64,000 nucleotides of DNA, taken from NCBI RefSeq assembly GCF_028554725.1, contig NC_071671.1, positions 3,630,501 to 3,694,500 on the forward strand. The letters are read 5' to 3'. The position numbers and the translations under genes are program-made. The notes beneath the pieces are model-generated. The model was not told where the DNA came from, did not search any database, and saw only the letters and a program-made list of their open reading frames with translations. The stretch is from Zeugodacus cucurbitae. Its lineage: Eukaryota > Arthropoda > Insecta > Diptera > Tephritidae. Each line of letters starts with the position of its first letter. Position 1 is the first letter of the stretch. Shown in pieces: positions 1-12,645 of this stretch.

Positions 1-360
1 TCTCTGGGGGTCTGCTTTTAACCTAACCTAACCCGTTAGGGTTTTCAGAGTCTGAGACTTGAATGAGGTGACTTATTGAAGCATCAAAAAATGGAATTAT
101 GGAGGTAAAATCATCAACAAGGGACATTCGTGAATCCGAGAAATAAATATCAGTCCATATAGTTGAAGAAGAAGACAAGCAGCTAAAAGATACAGATTAT
201 GCCTTCAGCATAGTGAGAGATTATCTTACAGTAGTTTTGAGTGAGTGGGATGATCATTGAGCTCTATATAGGCCATTAATGTACGAGTAAAGTTCTAGAA
301 CTCAGCGAACTTAGTCAATACTAGTTGCTTTCGCGCTTTTATGGTGTTTCTACTTTGAAT

Positions 361-455
361 CTAAGACGCCGACCGAAACTCAGGTGGAAGGATGAAGTGG
401 ATGTGGACCTGACGAAGCTTGAAATCCCCAACAGTCGCCGTAGTGCGCATGTATT
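361..455 (+). mobile_element. LINE 3'-end remnant (C-terminal tail)
   Basis: The plus strand reads PKLRWKDEVDVDLTKLEIPN, followed by an Arg-rich stretch. This is the basic C-terminal tail found after the reverse transcriptase of many insect non-LTR retrotransposons (RPxLRWKDxVxxDLxxLxxxNWRRxA). The copy is truncated on both sides and cannot encode anything. A close relative lies at 30.5 kb. The flanking DNA starts with a short run of AACCTAACCTAACC at 22-35. Confidence 0.7.
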
Positions 456-589
456 GCTTCCGCTGTTTTCCAATAGATTTCTCTAGGGTCAAGCACTGGT
501 CGATTAAATCGATTTTTTTATATCGATCTTGGACATTTGTGTCAACATTAACCCAACAAAATATTTGTAGAGATCTGTTTACATCCCAC

Positions 590-750
590 ACTTATTCTCA
601 ACTGAAAATGTCACGTTTTGAGCCGAATTCTCGACATTTACGGGAAATTTTGCTTTTATTTTTTAATTCCAAAAAAAGTGCGGCTGAGGCTCATTGAATG
701 CTTTCGGATACGTACGGTGAGGCTGTCCTAAGTGAAAAAATCTTAAATTT
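590..750 (+). mobile_element. Mariner transposase N-terminal remnant
   Basis: An ATG at 608 opens MSRFEPNSRHLREILLLFF, followed by a KKSAAEAH segment and a stop. After the stop the same frame continues with MLSDTYGEAVLSEK. This matches the start of the helix-turn-helix DNA-binding domain of mariner transposases of the Mos1-like kind (a hydrophobic helix, then KK-AAE-H-ML). Only about 45 codons survive, with one in-frame stop, and no catalytic domain or inverted terminal repeat is visible. It belongs to a different mariner lineage from the two copies at 21.6 and 26.2 kb. Confidence 0.6.
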
Positions 751-779
751 ACAAAAAAAACGGCGAAAGCAAAGTTAAG

Positions 780-2670
780 ACCTAATAGAGCGTCAGGGTC
801 TCGAAGTATATTAGATTATGGTGCACCAGAAATAAATGCACTGCCACTCGTATGGTCTTCTACGTATGACTCATAACGGCATATGACAAATCAAGAATTG
901 AACTGCTTTTAGTCGGAAAGCTATCTTTCAACTGGCCACTCTTTAAATATAAATTTGTGCAAACCTTTTAAAAAAATTATTATTTCATTGTAAAATTGTA
1001 TTTATTCAGCTGTAACCGAAGCTCAGCATATACGGTATCTCATTTGTTTATGGCAACTAGTCGCCATATTCTTAGAAGAAATTCTATCACCAGCTACGTA
1101 CTCGCATTTATCTGCCTCAAGTTTTATTTTATACAATTTTATTTTCATTTTCGCCATAAAAGCGCCAGCATTGCTTTTGCAAATCTGTGAAATACTCTGT
1201 TGTAAAACAACAATAATAAATAAACATGTGTATGAATGCCAGCAACAGAGAATCCCTCCACTGTTTTTGTTGTTTTTGTTTTTGGTGTTGGTGCGTTGGT
1301 GTTGTGAAATTTATAGCAACTTAATTATTAATGCGGCTGACCGCGTCTCACGTAACTGAAACATGCAACAGCTTAAGCAAATAAAAAAATGCAACAACAG
1401 CAACACCAACAACAATGAAAAACAAGAATGGAATTACATAAAATCCGCGGGAAAAATCCCATAGTCAGTGGCGAAACGGAGACAGTGCAAGTGCTTGGGT
1501 TGCAGCATGTGCCAACACGAGTGAACATATGCAACAACAACACGCAGGCACATGCATAAAAATGTGCGCTTTTGTAAATATAAAATTTATATGTATGTAT
1601 GTAGTAGCGTGTATATCTTAATTTTTGTAAATGTTTCGGCGTCAGCAACGCCACCTCCACCTCCGCCTCCACAGCCGCCACAAGCCAAAAAACACCGAAC
1701 ACCAACGCCAAAGTGGAGGCGGCTGGCATCAACAGCAGTTTCAGCTTCATTGTTGGCGCATCGGCTGCTGGTGGTCATAAAATCCAACCGACAGGCGGCG
1801 ACGCATCCACAGCATTCTTTGGTTTGCTTTCATTGGTGCGCTTTTTCGTTGCCATTGCGCTGCAAAGGACACACATACTGAGCGCGTGTGTGTGTTTGTC
1901 AGCTTTACACTTTTTGCACACTCAGCGAAATTTCGACTTAACGCGCCGTTGGTGTTGTTGCTGCGGTTGCTGGCTGCTGGCCATAAGAACACTCATATGA
2001 CTTTTGCAGATTTGTATGCGCCCACGCGTAAAGCGATTGGCCGACCGTTGCTGGCAAGCGGATGAATAGACACGGCCAGCATAGTGCAAGGCATATAAAT
2101 ATTTAATATGCATAAAGATACATACGTACAAACATATATTATTGTATTTGCGTATTATTCAAGTGTTTTTTTTTGTCAGTTAACAGAGCGCGTAAGCGAA
2201 AGCTCAAGCATAGTCGCATATAACACATTTACACCCATTGCACATGCAGATATACATATATACTATTATGAATTCGTAATTATGTAATTTTCACCGTTAT
2301 TCTAGGTCAGTAGTTAACGTTTTTCGGTACTCATATATGTCACTTTCACCTGCAAATCTGGTAGTGAGTCCAAAAGCTCTTTATTTGAACCTTCAGTTAT
2401 TTTTTGGAGAGTCAAACAAAATTTAAGTCTCCCTAATAACGGTTAACACTCTTTCTGGTCTTTGCAGTTTACTTGAAATTGCTTAAAAAGCTCATCTGAA
2501 AGCTTTGTAAGCTCAAAGCTCTTAAGAAGTAATGAAATGCTTAGCTTTACAACCAGAATTATTTGTCTTTGTGCTCAAAAATGTGAAACCACGTAGATGA
2601 TCTTTAAGCTTTAAGTTGCTTCTTTATAGTTTTAAGCTTTTCTCAAGATTCCTCTTCATCATGGATTCGT
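780..2670. other. No gene seen; CAA/CCT-rich non-coding DNA
   Basis: I see no supported gene. The stretch holds simple sequence, including CAACAA runs near 1390-1420 and a CCACCTCCACCTCCGCC pyrimidine run at 1648-1680. Open frames there, on both strands, are made of low-complexity residues and lack splice context. Confidence 0.6.
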
Positions 2671-2673
2671 TAA

Positions 2674-3362
2674 GGGGTTATATACAGTTAGAATTTTCAA
2701 AAAATCGATTTTTTTATTTCATTTTCTTAATGTACATATATTTAAGAATAAACACAGAAAATTTCATATCGTTCCGGTGAATATTTTCAAAGTTACAAGC
2801 AAATTTGAAAAGGCGTTTCAGAGTGCTTGGAAGTACAAGGTCCGAGCGGCAGCGCGTTTTTCTCAAAATGGTGTTTTCAAAGTCGGTGACCAACATTACT
2901 CGAAAACGGCTAGACGGATTAGTCTCAAATTTTAACACGATCTTCTTAAATATATTTTTTAGTAATTAATCGAAGATTTTTTCTCTCCGATAAATATTTT
3001 TTTTTTATAAACAATTTAATTCCGAAATTTCGGTGAAAAATCGATTTTTTTTTGAGAAACCGCCATTTTGTCAAAAAATTTTATTTTGCTTATTCCTTCG
3101 ATTAATTACTAGATTTAACATTATTTTAACGAAATCTGTTTGGATTTGTAATTTCATATGATCCAGTTCCGAGATATAGTGGTCACCGCAAAACGTCTTT
3201 TTTGAGAGGAGCTCCTGGAGATCAGCTGTAGCTCTTTTTCAAATAAATATTTTTACTAGTATTAAGTCTTAAAATACAATTAAAAGATACCATAATATGT
3301 GTTTAAATTTTTGGATCAATAAATTAAAAAGTTTTCTCAGAAAAAATTCTGGAAAATACCCC
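2674..3362. mobile_element. Probable MITE-like element with GGGGT termini
   Basis: A 689-base AT-rich block starts GGGGTTATATACAGTTAG and ends with the complement of GGGGTATTTTCC, giving short inverted GGGGT ends. It is flanked on both sides by TAA (2671-2673 and 3363-3365), which fits a short target duplication. The interior has many A and T runs around ATCGATTTTTTT and no meaningful open frame, as expected of a non-autonomous DNA transposon. The family is not identified, and the inverted repeat beyond the first 5-6 bases is weak, so the boundaries are tentative. Confidence 0.45.
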
Positions 3363-3814
3363 TAAGATTTGAAAAGGATGTGAAAATTAAGAATAGAGTG
3401 TTTTTCCAATGTCTTTTTTGGTTGTTTCGAGGACAGAATTGTTCTTCGCATTGCTTATTCATTCTACTAAGCGACGATAAAATATATAATGGGCATTTTA
3501 GAATAATCTGTGGTATATTGAAAAGTATTTGGAATATATAGTTAACGAATCTGTAGAACCGTCTCCCACTTCATAGTGGTTCGTGGTGTGCAATTCCAAA
3601 TCAGTTTCAAAAACTCTTGTTTTTAAGAGTGCTTAAAAGCTTTAGGCTATACATTCGCTGGTTAACATCATATTGTGCACTATAAATATGTGGGAAAATC
3701 GGGTGCCAATCGGGTCAGAGGTGTCAGTTTCAGTTCGATTAAAAATATGGAAATAAGAAAATGAGGCAGCATAGTAATTGATTTAAAAGTGATTCAATTG
3801 GATTATTTGTTCTC

Positions 3815-4174
3815 AACAGAGCCTAGATAGATAGATTTCATTTGAGGATCGTATTGCGACCTACGGTCTATTGTGCGCTCTCCTGTTTATCACAGTATAC
3901 CATCCAGTCTTGTAGCTCTAAGAAAACTTAGTCAGGGAGTTAGTTTAGTTAGTTCCCTTTGGGGATATAGAGACCCCATTGCCTGACTCCTTAACCCCGC
4001 AATCGCGTGACATTCCAGGAGTAGGTGCTCAGGTGTTTCCGCTTCCAAATCACAGCATCTGCACAGGTCCGTTGAGCAGATGCCGAGTTTGTTCAGATGG
4101 CCACTGCAGACTAAGCCAGAGTAAAGTGACGCTAGTTGTCTCATTTTGTTTCTTGGGAGCGCTTTAAGTTGCAA
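3815..4174 (-). mobile_element. LINE 3' remnant with RNase H-linked Cys motif
   Basis: On the minus strand the frame from 4174 reads KALPRNKMRQLASLYSGLVC, then a GHLNKLGI segment, a Cys-Cys pair, and ETPEHLLLEC. This is the C-terminal Cys/His motif that follows the RNase H domain in jockey/R1-type LINEs (GHLNxHLxxxGxxxxxxCxxCxxxxETPxHLLxEC). The frame closes at 3932. Downstream, GATAGATAGAT near 3825 could be part of the 3' tail. The reverse transcriptase and endonuclease are missing. Confidence 0.65.
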
Positions 4175-6070
4175 AAAGATGTTTGCTTTGAGTTAGTTAT
4201 AAAGTTGTATAGGGAATAAAGAAAGATCAGTAAATTAACATGCAAGAGCATGGGAAGAAATTGCGATTAGAGTATAGATTATTCACAAGCTAATTTCCAC
4301 AAAGATAAGGCCATCGGAATGAGTCTAACTTACTACTACTAACTTCGAAGAATGTCTTATTAAGAAAGAGAAAGGAGAAATTTTTAAAATAGAACAATTC
4401 TTCTACTCAAATTTAAGAGAAGTTTCTGGAAAGCGGTTTATAAAATAATTTTTTGGAGAAGATAAATGAATTTTAATTACGACAACAACAACAATAATGA
4501 CAACGTTTTCAATTAGAACAATTATTTACTCCGAGCCAGAAAACTCTTTACATATTTGTTGTTGCAGTATTCTTCCATCACATTATGTTGTTGTTACTAC
4601 AACTACTAGAGTTGCCACATACACTCTCTGTCTCATTAATTTTGCTACTACCTATATATATGTATGCTTGTACTTGAAGTTTGATGAACACCGTGATCAC
4701 TGTCCGTCCGCCGAGTTGATTATCCCCCAATCAACAACACTTTAAATGCACTACGTCATTGTTGCAGATAATCGTCGTCAATCCGACTGTTGGGCCACTG
4801 CAACTTCCACGACACGCCGGGGGAACCCTTTAACTGCAACAACACATCTATATACGTAATAGAAAATTTGTTGTTGCTGATATATGTATAATATTATTAT
4901 ATATAAACGATATTAGTGTGGCAATATTGCTGCAACTTTCATCTTCCGCAATCTACAGCAACAACTCTATATTTATTTATAACTCTTCAGCCTGGTTGTT
5001 GCTGTTTTAACTACTGAATGAATTTTCCATACAACTTTAGCGCAAGTCGTTGAAATCGTGCATAGCTACTCAATGAAAGAGCAACAACAATAGCAACAAC
5101 AACGTTAATATACACACTTATCTACTTAATAGAAGTGGTTGCGCTGTGCATTATATATATAATATGTTGCATGCTGCATGTTGCAGGCAGCCGCGTGCCC
5201 CTTAGCACATATTGCATTTACTCGTATATGTTGTTGCATATTATTTCAGCGGTTGTTGCTAGTTGCGCAATAAGCCGAAAAATCGTCTCAAGTTTATTGC
5301 TACTCGATTACAGCAAGTAATATAAGTTATGTTGTTGTTGTTGGAAATCTCGGTTTTCGGCTGCCAACTGTGCCGTGTCTAATTTTGCGCTGCTGCCAAT
5401 GATGTTGTTCTCATTGTTGTTGCTGTCGCTGTTGTTGTGCGCTGCTGTCGTCAATCGCTGCGCTTGCTTTTTTTGTCGGCAATTTTACTAAACGCCGCGC
5501 TGTTATGCAGCTGATCATTAATGTTGTTGTCGTGGCACGGCCGTTTGTTGTTGCTAATATTAGTGTAATTTGCTGTTTTTATTGCTTTTAAGTTAAAAGA
5601 AAACTTTTTACTACTCTGGCTCTTGCCTGTTGCCCATAATACCTACATATATACCTACGTATATGTATGTATGTATACCTGTTGCAATTGCGGCTGCTGC
5701 TGCAACTATTAGTGTTTAGTAATAGACATTTAACGGGACATGATAATTGGGTTTTACTTTGAGTAGCTGTTACTGCGCTGGCAAAAAAGAGCAGGAAAAG
5801 AACAAAATGTCGGAAAATAGAATTTACTCTTCAGTTGGTACACGTCAAATGGCACGTGAAATTGCCTACAGTGTGTTGAAAGGGTTTACGGACATCTTTT
5901 TTTATTAAAAAAAAAAAAATTATGATTTAACTATTTCTATATAAACTTTTTTCTTAACTTTATGCTTTACCAAGAAAAGTGAAAACTCTCGCGAATAACT
6001 TTCGAAAGTCAACTTTATACGTAGCATGGCCTCAGAGCAACTTGAAAAAGGTCTAACGGAATTATGTATA
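4175..6070. other. No gene seen; TTG/CAA trinucleotide-rich DNA
   Basis: The stretch contains dense CAACAA and GTTGTT runs, especially at 4480-4620 and 5050-5560. Apparent open frames are antisense readings of these repeats. No splice-supported exon or conserved domain was found. Confidence 0.6.
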
Positions 6071-6071
6071 T

Positions 6072-6485
6072 GATTGGCGTGGAAACCGTTTAGCAGGTTA
6101 TAGTTGAATCGATGATAGTGCGCCACTCCTCTCTTTCCTTCACAGTTCGGCGCCAGTTAGAAATCCCAAGTGTAATCGGGTCGCTCTCCACCTGGTCCTC
6201 CGACGGAGTGGAGGCCTTCCACTTTCTCGGTTTCCTCCGGCGGGTACTGCATCGAACACTTTCAGAGCCGGAGTGTCGTCGTCTCATCTGCTGTTGACAT
6301 CGTCCACGCTTCTGCACCATAAACCAGGACGGAGCATGATAAGCGACTTGTAGAATTTGATTTCAGTTCGTCGAGAGAGTGCTTTACTTTTCAATTGACT
6401 ACTCAGTCCATAATAGCACCTGTTGGCAAGAGTGATTCTGCGTTGAATTTCGGAGCTGACATTGTTGGTGTTGTTGATGCTGGTT
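6072..6485 (-). mobile_element. LINE 3'-end remnant
   Basis: On the minus strand this segment encodes pieces of the LINE C-terminal tail in shifted frames, including VFDAVPAGG-like residues near 6245 and ITLGISNWRR near 6155. The part at 6298-6485 is closely similar in DNA to 49,201-49,361 (shared TGTTGGCAAGAGTGAT and GACATTGTTGGTGTTGTTGA), which places it downstream of the reverse transcriptase. Frameshifts make it non-functional. Confidence 0.75.
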
Positions 6486-6489
6486 TCTT

Positions 6490-7900
6490 AACTCTATGTT
6501 TTACCAAAAAGTTGTGAAAGCTCTCAGGAATGAGCTTTTTGAGGTCAACTTTATATGTGGCTTCTTCTCAGAGCACATCGAAAAAGGTCTAACTGAGGTA
6601 TAGGGTTTCTCAAAACAATAAATAACAACTTCTCATTCTTATTTCCCGATTTCCAGTTCACAAAACTCCTATAATTCCGCTTTACTATAGTGTAGTCTAT
6701 ACGTCATTTTTTCGGACCAATTGTTTACAGGCCCACTAAGAATTTTAAAGGAAAAAATTTATCAGTAGATAAAGGTAAATTAGTAACTGTACTAAGTTAA
6801 GTACCATAGAGTATAGTCACTTTTTGACGCTCTTTTTGGACACCTTTCCGAGCTACAACGTCTACCTTGCTTGGACTGACGTTAATCGCCCCTTTTTTAT
6901 ATAGATAATTTGATCCACATTTAATACTTTTTTATAATCTTAAGTACCCAAGTGAACTATTTAAAAATCACCAATAATTCCATTTCTCTCCATTCCACTA
7001 CCACTTTTGTCCTCACTCTCTCTCTTTATTTGCCACGCCAAAACACTTCCGGTTTAGCTTGTAGACTAGCGTCCGGTTGCAATAAATGTGATAAACGTTG
7101 ACAAGCCGAACGCCATAGCGCTTCAAGTGGAAAAAATAAATAAAATAAATCTGTGAGACATACCGATAAAATAGCAACACAATGTGGGCAGCGGTGCGCG
7201 TCAACACGCAGCATGCGCCGGGGTAACAATGAAAATGTTGTACAACAAAAGCGACTGCAATCTGCAACACACTAACTGTGCAACTATTATAACACATTTA
7301 AGCCGCACAACAACAATGCGCAAAACTGCTGCTGGCAATTGTTGTTGTTTGCGTGATTTTTTTTTATTTGTTGCAGTAGTACGAATGAAGTTGCCGGGCG
7401 GTCGCTAGCGTGTTAGTGGGCATATGTAGCAACATGTTGTTGTTGTTGCTGTTGCTCATACTCGCTAACAACATTTAATACTTGTATTTCCTTTTTTTGC
7501 TTTATTGTTTCCTTTGTTGTTGTTATTGCTGTGCGGTTGTTGCTGATATCACCCGCGGCGTAAATCTTCTAGATTAATCCAATTTAACACTTTATTTAAG
7601 TACTGTTGTTGTTGCCACACTTGCAGCAGCAAAACGGTCATTTTGAGTGTCAACATTTAGTATAAGCTTGTGACTCTCACATGGCACTTGGTGTAGTTCG
7701 GGAGTTTAGTTCTAGATTTGGCTTAAATTTAGTAAGCTACCACTGACACGTGGATTATTTGAAGATTACCGAACGAGATCTTTAAATGTCCGCATAATAA
7801 TATTGGAAGGCGTATATTTGTTTGAAATGTTGGTGAGCTCCCAGTGGACCTTCATTTTGTTGTTGTTGTAGTGAGAGAAAATCTTCCAGAAATAATTTTG
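6490..7900. other. No gene seen
   Basis: The DNA is AT-rich, with a GC-richer island at 7050-7420 that contains CAACAA and GTTGTT runs and overlapping short frames on both strands. Those frames share no family motif and look like chance. Confidence 0.55.
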
Positions 7901-7919
7901 AGGAATGCTACTGAGTTGG

Positions 7920-8310
7920 CGGTCGTTGGTCGAGTATAAATCCGAGTCCGTTCCGGTTCCCGACTATCGTGGGAACAGTTTGAAACCTAGTTTTGGAAAC
8001 TCAGCTTTGTTTTTCCAAACAACTTCTGACATTGCTTCATATGGTTGCAATCAGTCCACGAAGGTTTTGTTTCAACTTTCAACGTTCTGGTGTCCGACTG
8101 TCGTGGGAAATAATGGTATCCAAAATAATCCGCAAGTTGTGGGTTCTCCTCTGGCTTTCTAAACTTCCTTCGGCATTGCCTTATCGTTTCGGGTTTATGA
8201 CTGTCGTGGGAACGGTTTAAAGTCGTGATACCAAAAATAAATCGCCTGTTTCGGGTTCTGTTCTGGTCTCACCTAACTTCAATCAGACAGCGAAAGGTTT
8301 GTTGTAACTT
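7920..8310 (+). repeat. Degenerate tandem repeat with GACTGTCGTGGGAA
   Basis: The motif CGACT(A/G)TCGTGGGAA recurs near 7961, 8096 and 8200. Each copy is followed by related sequence (ATGGTATCCAAAATAA near 8113 against GTGATACCAAAAATAA near 8226, and TTGTGGGTTCTCCTCTGG against TTTCGGGTTCTGTTCTGG). The period is roughly 105-135 bases and the copies have diverged. The origin is unknown. Confidence 0.55.
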
Positions 8311-10245
8311 AGTGGACGATCCTGTTGTATGACTTGACTCTGTCTCATTCTCCAAAGTGATTACCTATGAATGACATATGAATCGCTTGGTTCAATCTGG
8401 TCTATATATGGGTGATAGGCCAGATCTAATAGCATATATGACGGCTTATAAATCTGATGGTTGTCTTTGATTATCGAGAGGTTGTCTTTTTTGTGTAGTG
8501 GATTAAAAGTAACATCTACATTGAGCGGTACTTAAGTCTAATATAGTCTGTTTATAAATGTTCTATGTATCTCCACTCCAAATCACTTCATCAACAGTGA
8601 ATCTGTCGGCGGTGATTTTCTAACTTCATTTCCTCTAGTTACTCTTCGCATTGTCTTGCAAATCTAAATCCGCTTGTGGGGACACATGTGGCATTAATTT
8701 CAGTCAACTGTCCACCATAAGCAGCATGCAGCTGTGTCGTCTGCCCTTCAGACATTGTCGTTACCACTTTATTTGTGACTACTTTGCTGAGTCGGCTGTC
8801 AGCCCTCTCCGCCCCTGAAAACGCACTATACATACTGGAGCTGTGCTTATATTCTTTTTTTAATTTGTTTTATGCTCATGAGTGTATTTTATTTCAAAAC
8901 ATTTTCCGACGTCCGGCGGCTGGCGGTTGACGCTTGGCTGCCTGTCGGTTGTTATTCAGTTTTGCACATTTTTTGCCATTTGCCGGTGTTGTTGTTGTTG
9001 TTGTTGTTGTGCTGTAGTGTCGCTCCGTTTGCTTGCTGCTTAGTCTGGGCGGTCGGTTGGCGTCTCGCGTAAGCGTGAATTTAATTAAAATATGCAAATC
9101 GCGTCATTCAAGAGCACAAGTGTTGAGCTTCGAGACGCAGATTTTTTGCTTTTTATTTGCTTTTGCAGCATTTTATTTTGCAACTTATTTTATTTTATTT
9201 TCGCCGCCACCAAGTGGTGTGTGCGCGTCGCAGTTTGTTGTCGCGCGCATTTTGTTGCAAGTTGCAATGTCAAGAGCTTTGCTACAAGCTCGCTTAAGTA
9301 GTTAAGCGCTAGGTGGACGTTTTGTTCACCAAACAGCCATTTGTCCATTATGAGCATTGCGTCAGTGTCTCCGCATCCCCGCCGTTTCTATTTAATTTAT
9401 TTGGTGTTGCATGTAGAGTGCGGCCAGTGTCTGCGCTTGTGGCACATGTGTTGCTCGCCAACTTTGTATGTCTGTCCATTTATGTGTATATGTATCTCTA
9501 TGTGTAGCACACTTGTTATTATTGTTGCTGTTTTTATGGCTGTCGTTTTGGCCATGAAACTGAAATTTATTGCAGTTTTTATTTCCGTTGAAGACGTTAA
9601 CGTTAACACATTTCCTTCTTTGCATTTGCATTGCTTTGCCCTGCTCTACTCTGCTTTGTTCTCTTTTTTGTTTTGTTTGCGTATTTACTATTGCAACATG
9701 CGGCCCTTATTTGCATGTGTTGCAAGTTGCAAGTGCTTTATCGCACTGGTGGCATAGGCAAATTTCAGTTTTAATGCCCGGATTAGTGGGAGATTAAATT
9801 CTTCACACTGTCAGCTATTTAACGCCATAAATTCTCAGCTTCGTTTGCATATTTTGTAAAGTTGGGAAATACAAATTTGATATTACTCCGAGGAAAGTTC
9901 CGTCCGTTCCACAAGTTCATTAATGAACAAATCTTATGTCTAACGCTTAAAGGTTGAGGACCTGCGTGTGCTGTAGTTTTTTTTACTAACGAGACAGCTT
10001 TATTTCTTTAATATTGAACTCATGACTCATAAGAATGTGGAAATGTTTCTTGAGTTCTGCCAGAATAAAGGGTCGGTTTCTTTTCTTTACATTTTTTTGG
10101 CCACTCTTTTAATTTGAGACATATTTGTGGGAATAAAACAATATGAAGACATCATCTTCACATCCGCTAAAGTGAGATTTGAATAGAGAGGTCCCCTCTT
10201 TATCCAAATTTGGCTAAAAACTGTTTGATGCTTACAGCGACACCG
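8311..10245. other. No gene seen; TTG repeat at 8988-9010
   Basis: An uninterrupted TTG run of about eight units lies at 8988-9010. The region 8880-9760 is rich in TTTGC and TTGC words on the plus strand, and the open frames it produces are Cys/Phe/Leu-rich low-complexity readings. No exon is supported. Confidence 0.55.
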
Positions 10246-10247
10246 AC

Positions 10248-10798
10248 CTTCTTCTTCTTGACTGGCGTAGACACCGCTTACGCGGTTATAGCCGAGTCCA
10301 AAACAGCGCGCCACGTATCCCACTTTCTGGCAGTTTGGCGCCAATTGGTTATACCAAGCGAAGCCAGGTCCCTCTCCACCTGGTCTTTCCATCGGAGTGG
10401 AGGTCTCCCTCTTCCTCGGCTTCCACCGGCGGGTACTGCATCGAATACTTTCAGAGCTGGAGCACTTTCATCCATTCGAACAACATGACCTAGCCATGAC
10501 CTTGGAGGATAGAGTCATATGTAGAAGTTCACGTAAGTGAGGAAAGTTTCTGACTGTCATTCACTTGGGAGCGGCCAGGAACGATTCTTTTACATGTGGC
10601 TCAAGCAGCTCACGACTTCCGGTCTTAGACCAAGTATCCTCTGGGTAGCCAACAGACATCCGTTTGGAGGCGCGCTAAAGTGAGAAGGCGAAACCCGTTT
10701 ATGTGGTTGTGCGTAGGGTTTGGGACCCACCACATAAAAACACCCCCCAATGAAAAGGAAGAAACAGCCTCGGATGAGCGACACCTACCAGGTTTCTT
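10248..10798 (-). mobile_element. LINE remnant: C-terminal tail joined to 5'-type segment
   Basis: The minus strand at 10,278-10,475 reads MDESAPALKVFDAVPAGGSR, then RPPLRWKDQVERDLASLGI and NWRQTARKWDTWRAVLD: a nearly intact LINE C-terminal tail. It ends beside a CTTCTTCTTCTT run, an AAG-type 3' tail on the element's strand. At 10,490-10,798 a second segment, which on the minus strand contains TGGTGGGTCCCAAACCCTAC, matches 49,940-50,110 in the opposite orientation. That segment resembles the 5' part of a tephritid LINE. The reverse transcriptase between the two is deleted. Confidence 0.75.
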
Positions 10799-10799
10799 A

Positions 10800-12640
10800 A
10801 AAATACAGTTTTCTTCGCAAATTTCATCGAAAATTCCTTCGAAATCCATAAATTCCAATGGTTAGTATATTTGCGGTGATTAAAATCGATATTTTATAAT
10901 GAGCTTATAAAAATATATTTGAATTCTCGAAGCATTGTGTTTCTTCAAATGAAATTTGACTTGTAAAAAGATAACTTGTCAGTTTATTATATTTACAGAT
11001 AACTATGTATTTTGGAGCCCATATTCAATCATTGTTTTCCTTATTGAAATAATCAACTATCATTTATGTGCCGTAAGCGTTACAAACCATATAATTGGAT
11101 GTTTTAATTTGACAGCACATATTTATGCCACTTACAGAATTTACATAATCATGTAAGCGCAACAGCCTAATTATAATAAACAAAAATATTTTTTATCAAG
11201 ACGAGACTCTGCCTACTAAATACACAACAAAAATCTAGCACTCAGCCAACAATCGATCACTTTACAAACCTACTTAGATCACCAAGTTCTATCAGCTAGA
11301 AAAAGTCTCGCGCAACACTTGTAACCACAATGAACTACGAGAAATCACCTTTCTAAATGTAACCAATCAATTATGAATGAACTGTAAACAAGTGACTTAT
11401 TATGGCGCAGCTAATGAAGGCAGAAGAATGGAAGAAAAGCAAAACAGACAAACTACAACTAAATCAAAGCTTGACTTATTACAAGCGATATGTAAAGTTG
11501 ACTCTTCTCTAGCTGAGTTCAAGCAAGATTTAAAGCTTTTGTTGTTGTTTTTTTAATGGTTTGTCTGTCCACTTTGCTGTATTTTAAGCATTTTACATAT
11601 TTATTTTCGTTGACATAAGATTAATATGCATTTAACACCTTCAAAACGAGAGAGAAAGCTTGCTCGCGAGTGCTAATCTCGGCTTTGAGAGAACTTAGTC
11701 ATTTGCTTAGTTGACTTTTCAAAAGTTGCGATCATTTCTTTCATATTTTAGCAGCTAGTTTAGTAAGGCAGCTTTGTTGTCTATCACTACCCACTACTTT
11801 CTCCTTTTGTTACAACTTTTTTAAGATATCTTAGGCCACACTTTGATATGTGTTGCTTCTACCATTGTTTCTAACCACACTGTGCCACATTGCTATCTCA
11901 TCTTTTGTTAGCTTGTCTTCATTTAAATTCTCTAACTTTTGTTTTCTTTTGTCTAACCACAATTTTCTACATTTAAGACAATTTACAACGCCTTTTGATT
12001 AATGTCTGTAATAAACTTGACGCCGCGCTCGATTTACAACGTCATGTATTTAAGCCAGTAATATGTATATTAATTTGAGACGCATATTATAGTTGTTGTT
12101 GTATCTTATATATAGCATGTGCTTAGCACGAGTCAACTCCATTCAGCTTTATCAATCATTGCATCTCTGAAAAAATCAACTCTGTTACCAAAAAAAAGCC
12201 TTAAACATGAATTCCACACATGTTTACCATTAATATTGCAGAACTTTCTTTCATTATATGGAAATCTGTTTTGTATTACAGCACGAGTTAGCGCTGCTTT
12301 TGGGCTTGAGTTTGAAATTTGCGTAGGCTTTACAAATCGAAATCGATAAAAAGTGGACTTTGTAAAATTACATAATGCAAATTTTGGCTTGTCTCTCAAT
12401 TACAGCGATCAATTTTCATGTAGAACAGGTCTAATGAATTACAAAACAAATGGTTTGAAGCTTTTCATATTACTCAGAAACGAAACTCAAAAGGTAATCA
12501 ATGAAATTTTATACACAGATCAGGTTGCGCGCCTAAAAACAAACATGTTATAGATACCATTTTGAATTTATAAAGCAGAAAACATAGTTATTAACTGTAT
12601 TTGAACAAGAACTCAATTAGTGTATCCAAAACAAATTGAT
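10800..12640. other. No gene seen
   Basis: AT-rich DNA with a TTGTTGTTG run near 12,090. Open frames at 12,119-12,553 have no recognisable domain, and those on opposite strands overlap. Confidence 0.55.
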
Positions 12641-12645
12641 TTTTA

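Noticed and set aside
22..36. AACCTAACCTAACC, and GGTTAGGTTAGG at 54,646, as telomere repeats
   Set aside because: Only two or three units at each place and internal to the window. Diptera lack TTAGG telomeres. Short runs like this are common near transposons.
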